This document shows, piece by piece, positions 14,886 through 19,822 of a DNA stretch of 19,822 nucleotides. The position numbers and the translations under genes are program-made. Under the pieces are notes generated by a model. It was not told the DNA's origin, made no database searches, and saw only the letters and a program-made list of their open reading frames with translations. Position 1 is the stretch's first letter; every line of letters begins with the position of its first letter. The stretch is from assembly GCA_044356305.1 (NCBI GenBank), contig JBIKWM010000051.1, forward strand, positions 1-19,822, written 5' to 3'. This DNA comes from JBIKWM01 sp044356305. GTDB taxonomy: Bacteria > Bacteroidota > Bacteroidia > UBA10329.

Positions 14886-17699
14886 TCAGTGCATCAGTGT
14901 GATGGTACCCACAGCATTGAATTCGCGTCCGTTGTAGAATTTGGCCCGTACACGATAGCTGTAAGAGTCTTCTGGCAATAGCGTCCCCTCCAGGCTTGTA
15001 CCGCCCCAACCCACATTGGTGAGTTCATTCACATCAGAACTGAAATAGTGTTGCTTGCCCCAGCGGTCGTGGATACTCAGTTCGCCCTCAACAATGCCGG
15101 TCCCGAAGAATACAAAGCGCTGATTAGCCCCATTGGCACTACCTACACGAAACGTATTTGGCATATATAAACCTGGTTCGAGCAGCACCATCACATCCTG
15201 ACTGATCTGGTCTGAACAGCCATTGGCATCGGTAACTGTCAATTGAACTGTCTGTAGCCCCTCGGTAGGAATAACGGTAGTGAAGTTCTGATCTGCGCTA
15301 CTTCCGTGTCCAGCTATGCTCCATTGATATGTGGTGACCGGGGTACCAGTATAAACGAATGTGACCGGGGTGCGGGTTGTTGGCACATCAGGATCATGGG
15401 TGAAATTGGGATCAGGCAACGGGTTCACTGTAACTCCACTTTGCGAAGCCTGATCGTCCTGACAGCCTCCGGTCATGCTCACTGTTACCACATAATTGCC
15501 AGGGGCTGCGTAAGTATGGCTTGTTATCTGCCCACTGCCGCTGGTGCCATCACCGAAATCCCACACAAAATCGGTGGCCATACTTGTGGTAGTGGCCACA
15601 AAATCAGTGGCGAAAGTCTCGCAGACTGTTGTGGCCGTAAAGCTGCTGGTAGGTGGCAACTGTACGACTGTGACCGTTTCCTGGTCAGTACAGCCGAGGT
15701 CGTCAGTGACAACAAGCGTGTATTGTCCGGGAGGCAGACCGGTGACCGAGTTCACATTCAAAGTGCCATCATGAGACCATGTGTAGGAATAGGGTGCGGT
15801 ACCAAGTGCCACTGTACCATCAATCGCCCCGTTATTCATGCCGCAATCGCTATCTGTAACAACGAGGGTCAGGTCAGGGGGACTGGTGATGTCAATTTTA
15901 ACGTTTATAGTCTGCACGCACCCGTTAGCATCGGTTATTGTCACATAATAATCGCCTACCGCAAGGCCCGTGGCAGTGGTGCCGAATTGCGCGGGATTGG
16001 TGTTCCATACATAGGTGAGTGGGGCGGCTCCGGAAGTTGCCTGAACTGTTGCCGAACCAGAATTCTGCCCACAGTCGGGAAGCGACTCGGTAACACTGGC
16101 ATTCGGAGCGGTCACGTTATTAAGTGTCACCATCACTTGTGTCAGGCACCCGTTGGCATCAGACACGTTCACATTATAGACCCCGGCACCGAGATTATTG
16201 GCTGTGGCCCCGTTCTGAGGTGGCGTGGTGTTCCAGAAGTATGAATAGCCCGGTGTGCCGCCACTGGCATTCATGGTTATGCTGCCATCATTCTGCCCAC
16301 AGGATGGTTCCACATTTACATTGGCCGTGATGACCTGCGTGGGCTGAGGAACTGACATGCTGCGCATTGTCTCGCAATTCGATGCATCAGTAACGGTGCA
16401 CACATAGTTGCCCGCAGCCAGATTGAAGGCCGTCTGTCCGAACTGGGGCGGATTTGTGTTCCACGAATAGGCATAGGGCGCATTGCCTCCGCTCGGCAGC
16501 ACCTGCGCGGCACCATCGCTGCCACCAAAACAAGACACAGGTGTCACTGCCCCAGGAGCCACCTGTGCCCCACCATTGCTGCTCACGTTGATGGATTGCT
16601 GGAATTCACACCCATTGGCATCTGTCACCCTGATGCGGTAATTGCCGGCCTCGAGGCCGTTTGCATCCTGGGTGGTCTGCACAGGATTTGAATTCCAGTT
16701 GTATGTATATGGCTGGGTGCCGCCCGATACCGAGATGTTGATGCTGCCGTTGGCCTGACCGCAATCGGTGGGTGTCACAGTGTTAACAGTGACCGTAGGG
16801 CCGATGAACTCAATTTCGAACTGAATGGTGAACCCATTCGTGATCTGGTTGCCACAGCGGTCTTCCAAGGTGTTGCCATCCGCACCGTTGTTCACGTGAA
16901 CGGTATACGTGCCAAGGGTGGTGATAGGCTGTTGCAGGTTCAACCGAATCTGTGACGTGAGGCCCTCCTGAGTACAGTTGATGGCCGTGGCGCTGTTGAT
17001 CACCACGCCCGTGGGCCCTGTGATTGTGAACTCTGTTCCGTCCAAAGTGGAGCAGAGGACCTGTTCGCTTAATTCGAGGTAAAGACGGTTCGGGTTACAA
17101 GACCCGTTCAGATTCACGTTGATAATCTCTGGGTCAATGTTGTCAAGAATGCTCCCCGACCCTGTGATGTCCAGCGTGTACCCGGCCTGTGAGGCCGTAA
17201 AATTGCTCACCATGATCATATAGGTCTCTCCGGCCGTCACGTTGAGCACGCTGCACTGATTGGGACCGGAAGTGCCCACATTCGACTGACTACCTGCATT
17301 ACTCAGGCCCGTGGCACCCGTGGTGGCGCTGTAGTTGCAGCTAATGGGCGCCAGCGACCCACTGGCAATGCTGCTGCATGAATCGCCCGTGAGGTTGAAA
17401 ACCGCGAAATCGTAATCATCGGTCGGGTTGTTCGGAGTGAGCTGAAATCCGAAAGTGCCATCCTGAGTTATGGTGATAGAATACCAGACCGAATTCACCT
17501 CACCATTTCCGAGACACGTTTGGCCCGGGGCCACATCATTCACCGTTCCTATCCCAGAGTAGGAATTGGACTGATTGTAGGTGGGAGAACATATGAGGAT
17601 CGAATTGAAGCAATCCTGCTCCGGGGCCTGCGCCAATGCGAGCGATGCTTGGCAGATGACCGCCAGCAACACATACCATCGCACTGCTGATTCTGACAT
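14886..17699 (-). CDS. Large surface adhesin-like protein: SprB repeats, PKD domains, gliding-associated (CHU_C, T9SS type B) C-terminus
   Basis: 937 residues from the ATG at 17699; a GTG at 17714 would add five residues. Signal peptide ends SLALAQ. Order (residues from 17699): an N-terminal Cys-rich beta domain resembling prepeptidase C-terminal-type modules (about 28-185, WYSITITQDGTFGF, GETYMIMVSNF); an Ig-like domain of the SbsA/Big_5 sort (about 190-300); five SprB repeats (about 302-680); a PKD domain (about 685-760, WDFGDGTSG) and a second PKD-like one (about 765-840). The end (about 843-937) has LYMPNTFRVG, IHDRWGKQHYF, GWGGTS and GTITLMH, matching the gliding-motility-associated C-terminal domain that directs type B T9SS export and surface attachment. 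Likely an adhesin; SprB itself moves on the cell surface during gliding. Codons are AT-richer in places than neighbouring enzymes. Confidence 0.88.
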   Translation of the reverse strand: MSESAVRWYVLLAVICQASLALAQAPEQDCFNSILICSPTYNQSNSYSGIGTVNDVAPGQTCLGNGEVNSVWYSITITQDGTFGFQLTPNNPTDDYDFAVFNLTGDSCSSIASGSLAPISCNYSATTGATGLSNAGSQSNVGTSGPNQCSVLNVTAGETYMIMVSNFTASQAGYTLDITGSGSILDNIDPEIINVNLNGSCNPNRLYLELSEQVLCSTLDGTEFTITGPTGVVINSATAINCTQEGLTSQIRLNLQQPITTLGTYTVHVNNGADGNTLEDRCGNQITNGFTIQFEIEFIGPTVTVNTVTPTDCGQANGSINISVSGGTQPYTYNWNSNPVQTTQDANGLEAGNYRIRVTDANGCEFQQSINVSSNGGAQVAPGAVTPVSCFGGSDGAAQVLPSGGNAPYAYSWNTNPPQFGQTAFNLAAGNYVCTVTDASNCETMRSMSVPQPTQVITANVNVEPSCGQNDGSITMNASGGTPGYSYFWNTTPPQNGATANNLGAGVYNVNVSDANGCLTQVMVTLNNVTAPNASVTESLPDCGQNSGSATVQATSGAAPLTYVWNTNPAQFGTTATGLAVGDYYVTITDANGCVQTINVKIDITSPPDLTLVVTDSDCGMNNGAIDGTVALGTAPYSYTWSHDGTLNVNSVTGLPPGQYTLVVTDDLGCTDQETVTVVQLPPTSSFTATTVCETFATDFVATTTSMATDFVWDFGDGTSGSGQITSHTYAAPGNYVVTVSMTGGCQDDQASQSGVTVNPLPDPNFTHDPDVPTTRTPVTFVYTGTPVTTYQWSIAGHGSSADQNFTTVIPTEGLQTVQLTVTDANGCSDQISQDVMVLLEPGLYMPNTFRVGSANGANQRFVFFGTGIVEGELSIHDRWGKQHYFSSDVNELTNVGWGGTSLEGTLLPEDSYSYRVRAKFYNGREFNAVGTITLMH
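15657..16796 (-). repeat. Array of five SprB repeats within the adhesin gene
   Basis: Approximate units on the minus strand: 16796-16581, 16559-16350, 16331-16119, 16106-15891 and 15878-15657. First cysteines of successive units lie 77, 77, 76 and 76 residues apart. Each unit has a second cysteine 51 or 52 residues after the first, ending a DANGC-like motif, suggesting one disulfide per unit. Units 1-4 share a WN-x-x-P-x-Q motif; unit 5 has lost it. Confidence 0.85.
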
Positions 17700-17815
17700 G
17701 GAGCTTATTGACACTGGGCTGTTAATTACGTGAAAAACGTAGTACGGTTGCCCTTTGCAAGGTTATATCTGAAGGAACTCCCCGATCAGCCCACCATGTT
17801 TCATTCATTTGCAGA
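17700..17815. promoter_or_regulatory. Divergent intergenic region between adhesin and nuclease genes
   Basis: 116 bp, AT-richer than its surroundings. For the adhesin, the minus-strand sequence at 17758-17765 reads TAACCTTG (one mismatch to TAnnTTTG), which would give a leader of about 50 bases. For the nuclease, TTCATTTG at 17804-17811 (one mismatch) ends 4 bp before its ATG. A small hairpin, TACGT (17727-17731) with ACGTA (17737-17741), sits between. All are weak single-site readings. Confidence 0.35.
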
Positions 17816-19045
17816 ATGGTATCGCGGGCGGTCTTGTTCATTTCTGTCATGTTTTTCGCACGGGCCTCGGCTCAGCAATACGGCCCAGAGATAGAGCGGC
17901 TCAGTAACCGCCTCAACGAAATGGAGTCTGAGCGAGCCAACATGTTGGCCCAGATGGAAGGCCTGAAGCTGAGGTGGGTAGCGACCGAATTGGAGCAGCG
18001 TGGCCTGTGCAGCCTGCCCAAAGGGAGCCAATTGGTGAGGCATTCGGCCATGATACTGAGTTATAACGAGGAGCACGAACAGGCCGACTGGGTGGCGCAC
18101 ATCATTTTGCCCGATGTGGAGACAGGACGGGTCTCAAGGACCAACGATTTCCGCACCGATCCTGCCGTTAGCACTGGCACGGCCGAACAGGACGACTACT
18201 GGGAGAGCGGATTTGACCGCGGGCACCTGGCCCCATCGGCCGATTTCAGATGGAGCGAAAAGGCCTTGAGCGAGAGCTACTTCTACAGCAACATGAGCCC
18301 TCAGCGACCCGAACTTAACCGCAAGGTGTGGGGAGAGCTCGAAGACTGGGTGCGCAGGTACGTGATCGACTTCAAGAAACCGGTGGTGGTAGTGACAGGT
18401 GGTGTACTTACCCCAGGTCTGCTCACTCTGGGCGAGAACAAGGTGACCATCCCGAAATATTACTTCAAAGCCATTCTCGACCCGTACGGAGATATGCAGA
18501 AGGCCATCGCTTTTGTGATGGAGAACAGGGCCCATGACTATCCGGTGATCAGTTATGCAGTGAGCATTGACAGTGTGGAGCGCCTCACGGGGTTAGATCT
18601 CTTTACTCAACTTGCGGATGATGAGGAGAAAAAACTTGAGGCCATGTGTGAACCCAAGGCATGGCTCCACGACCGCAACCCTGAGAGTGCGGAGGTGGCC
18701 CCCATCCCTGTCAAGGACCTGCCCAAGGGCATGTTCAACAGCATCCAGGCCAAATACCAGGTGGGCAGCACTGCCACCGTATGCGGAACGGTTGTGGCCA
18801 CCCACCGCAGCAAGAAGGACGCTGTCTATCTGAACTTCGACCGCAGGTTTCCCAACAATGCCTTCTATGCCACCGTATGGAAAGACCGGCAGAACAATTT
18901 CAGCTACGACCTTGAAAAGGAACTGCTCAACCGAAGGGTGTGCGTTACCGGCAAGGTGACGGTATACGATGAGGTGGCGCGACTGAGCATCAACAGTGAG
19001 AATCAGGTCATTTTCCTCGATGATGCAAAGAACCTGAACAGATGA
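17816..19045 (+). CDS. Secreted DNA/RNA non-specific endonuclease (NUC1-like) with C-terminal OB-fold-like domain
   Basis: 409 residues with a signal peptide ending ARASAQ. Residues about 24-62 are a short helical, probably coiled-coil stretch. The nuclease domain (about 70-270) has the DRGH motif at 134-137 (FDRGHLAPSADF; His137 is the general base), YFYSNMSPQ and LNRKVW (Asn168, Mg ligand), as in Serratia nuclease and Nuc1. After a linker, residues about 315-402 read as a small beta-barrel: ATVCGTVV, VYLNFDRRFPNNAFYATVW, RRVCVTGKVTVY. This resembles OB-fold/nucleic-acid-binding modules attached to some secreted nucleases. It presumably degrades nucleic acid in the periplasm or outside the cell; there is no T9SS domain. 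The stop overlaps the next start as ATGA, so it is coupled to an AlkD-type glycosylase that must act in the cytoplasm. Confidence 0.87.
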   Translation: MVSRAVLFISVMFFARASAQQYGPEIERLSNRLNEMESERANMLAQMEGLKLRWVATELEQRGLCSLPKGSQLVRHSAMILSYNEEHEQADWVAHIILPDVETGRVSRTNDFRTDPAVSTGTAEQDDYWESGFDRGHLAPSADFRWSEKALSESYFYSNMSPQRPELNRKVWGELEDWVRRYVIDFKKPVVVVTGGVLTPGLLTLGENKVTIPKYYFKAILDPYGDMQKAIAFVMENRAHDYPVISYAVSIDSVERLTGLDLFTQLADDEEKKLEAMCEPKAWLHDRNPESAEVAPIPVKDLPKGMFNSIQAKYQVGSTATVCGTVVATHRSKKDAVYLNFDRRFPNNAFYATVWKDRQNNFSYDLEKELLNRRVCVTGKVTVYDEVARLSINSENQVIFLDDAKNLNR

Positions 19046-19716
19046 GCGTTGAAGCTGAAATATGGTTGGGCGTACTAAGGCAGCGACTTGCAGCACAGGC
19101 AGACCCGGATGCAGCGGCCGCCATGGAGGCTTATATGAAGCACAAAGTATGTTTCTACGGCATCAAGGCGGGGCCAAGACGCGAGCTGCTGAAGGAGCAC
19201 CTGAGCCTTAACGGCCTACCACGTCCATTTGACCCTACGCTTTTCAGGGCGCTATGGGCCGACCCGCACCGCGAGATGCAGCACTGCGGCCTCGACATCA
19301 TGCGCAAACAGGCCAAGAAAATCGGGCAGGGCGACATCGTGTTGATCGAGGAATTGATCCGGACCAAGAGCTGGTGGGACACAGTAGATGGACTTGCCTC
19401 GTGGGTGTGCGGCCCTTATTTTCTTCTTTATCCGGATCAGCGCGATGTGGTACTGGACCGTTGGGCTGTGTCCGATGACATGTGGCTGAGAAGGTCCGCC
19501 ATCATCCATCAGATTTCGTACAAGAAGAAAACCGATACGGCAAGGCTTTTCCGCTACATCACTCTCAACCTGGGATCGAAGGAGTTCTTCATCAACAAGG
19601 CCATCGGTTGGGCCTTGCGTTCTTATGCCGATGTGGCTCCTTCGGAAGTGATCCGATTCGTTGAGAATCACTCGCTCAGCGGACTCAGCCGCAGGGAGGC
19701 GCTTCGGAAACTGTGA
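19042..19716 (+). CDS. alkD: DNA alkylation repair protein, AlkD-like DNA glycosylase
   Basis: 224 residues, all-helical HEAT-like repeat protein, no signal peptide. Key marks: YMKHKVCFYGIKAGPRR near the start (the 'F.GV..p..R' block of the family); KSWWDTVDGLAS at 109-120, in which Trp112 and Asp116 fit the catalytic Trp-xxx-Asp pair of Bacillus cereus AlkD; WLRRSAIIHQ at 148-157 (conserved Arg); and KAIGWALRSYA at 186-196 with Trp190 matching the second aromatic of the cleft. Known activity: removal of N3- and N7-alkylated purines without base flipping. The start codon overlaps the nuclease stop (ATGA), implying cotranslation. It ends with CTG TGA, directly abutting the stop of the minus-strand gene to the right. 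Confidence 0.88.
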   Translation: MSVEAEIWLGVLRQRLAAQADPDAAAAMEAYMKHKVCFYGIKAGPRRELLKEHLSLNGLPRPFDPTLFRALWADPHREMQHCGLDIMRKQAKKIGQGDIVLIEELIRTKSWWDTVDGLASWVCGPYFLLYPDQRDVVLDRWAVSDDMWLRRSAIIHQISYKKKTDTARLFRYITLNLGSKEFFINKAIGWALRSYADVAPSEVIRFVENHSLSGLSRREALRKL

Positions 19717-19722
19717 TCACAG
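19711..19722. repeat. Perfect 12-bp palindrome formed by two abutting stop codons
   Basis: CTGTGATCACAG is its own reverse complement. The plus-strand AlkD gene and the minus-strand gene each end in CTG TGA here with no base between them, which by itself makes the palindrome. No T-run follows, so it is not a terminator of the usual kind. Confidence 0.7.
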
Positions 19723-19822
19723 CCCGCTTACCTGCATGTCCTTGGGCAGGGTGATGGTGAATTCGGGGCGGAGTTCCCTGTCGGTCTTTTCAAGGTTGAA
19801 CTCCCAGCGCAATGTGCCGGTG
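19717..19822 (-). CDS. C-terminal end of a protein, possibly DUF4139/mucoidy-inhibitor (MuiA)-like (partial)
   Basis: The right edge cuts this gene. On the minus strand the frame is open from 19821 to the TGA at 19719-19717 and encodes 34 residues beginning TGTLRWEFNLEK and ending TLPKDMQVSGL. A 'tG.l.W...l.......f...yPK....sGL' ending is what I associate with the C-terminus of DUF4139 domains (MuiA-like proteins), but 34 residues are too few to be sure. Codon choice and GC3 look like those of neighbouring genes, which supports real coding. Its stop abuts that of the AlkD gene. Confidence 0.5.
   Translation of the reverse strand, partial: TGTLRWEFNLEKTDRELRPEFTITLPKDMQVSGL

Noticed and set aside
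14879..14897. CTGAT...ATCAG inverted repeat at the radical SAM/adhesin junction as a terminator
   Set aside because: Only five pairs and no T-run on either strand.
15306..16244. 312-residue plus-strand open frame with many Cys and Gly residues
   Set aside because: It is the complement of the SprB repeat array; its apparent repeats and cysteines mirror the real repeats.
17816..19716. Nuclease plus AlkD as an anti-phage defence system
   Set aside because: The nuclease carries a signal peptide and so is exported; there is no sensor, ATPase or other defence gene nearby. Kept only as a coupled pair of interest.

Overview
The window comes from a fairly GC-rich member of the Bacteroidota, most likely Flavobacteriales-like. 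Support: (a) type IX secretion (T9SS) C-terminal domains of type A (first gene) and type B (gliding-associated/CHU_C-like, on the SprB-repeat adhesin); (b) a PorE-like TPR/PD40/regulatory-domain protein; (c) the aminofutalosine menaquinone route (MqnE plus an MqnP-type UbiA prenyltransferase); (d) no convincing Shine-Dalgarno sequences, but several TAnnTTTG-like -7 elements very close to start codons. I saw no rRNA, tRNA, insertion sequence, integrase, CRISPR array or phage gene. Coding density is very high: no gene-free stretch exceeds about 120 bp.

Layout, left to right. 1-440: 3' end of an M43 (pappalysin-type) secreted metalloprotease with a T9SS sorting domain. 466-1611: mqnE, tail-to-tail with a YceI-like periplasmic protein (1626-2150), which is divergent from mqnP (2221). 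mqnP starts a tightly coupled run mqnP / GNAT acetyltransferase / GDPD lipoprotein (overlaps of 7 and 1 bp), followed by a secreted SGNH hydrolase with a PKD domain (4496-5740) and an ACP-phosphodiesterase (DUF479) gene (5820-6437). That gene overlaps, tail-to-tail by 49 bp, a SpoIID/LytB-type peptidoglycan enzyme (6389-7543, minus). Divergent from it across 94 bp is the largest gene, a 1,639-residue envelope protein (7638-12557): TPR, PD40 propeller, carboxypeptidase-regulatory-like domain, a helical Ala/Glu/Lys-rich region of about 650 residues, and a SPOR-like end. Then come clpS, a sphingomyelinase-like secreted phosphodiesterase and a radical SAM/SPASM protein, all plus strand. Next is the minus-strand SprB/PKD/CHU_C adhesin (14886-17699), divergent from a secreted DNA/RNA non-specific nuclease whose stop overlaps the start of an AlkD-type DNA glycosylase. 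A minus-strand gene cut by the right edge ends exactly where AlkD ends.

Common themes are the cell envelope and lipids: quinone synthesis with a possible polyisoprenoid-binding YceI protein, two phosphodiesterases and an SGNH hydrolase, an ACP-modifying enzyme, and two genes tied to peptidoglycan (SpoIID-like and SPOR-like) sharing one divergent promoter region. The observations I rate highest are the PorE-like protein with a very long helical arm in place of an OmpA domain, its divergent pairing with the SpoIID-like gene, the YceI gene between mqnE and mqnP, the nuclease-OB-fold/AlkD pair, and the recurrent -7-like motif almost touching start codons. I did not find an obvious new defence or mobile system. 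All family calls are from motif reading without database search.
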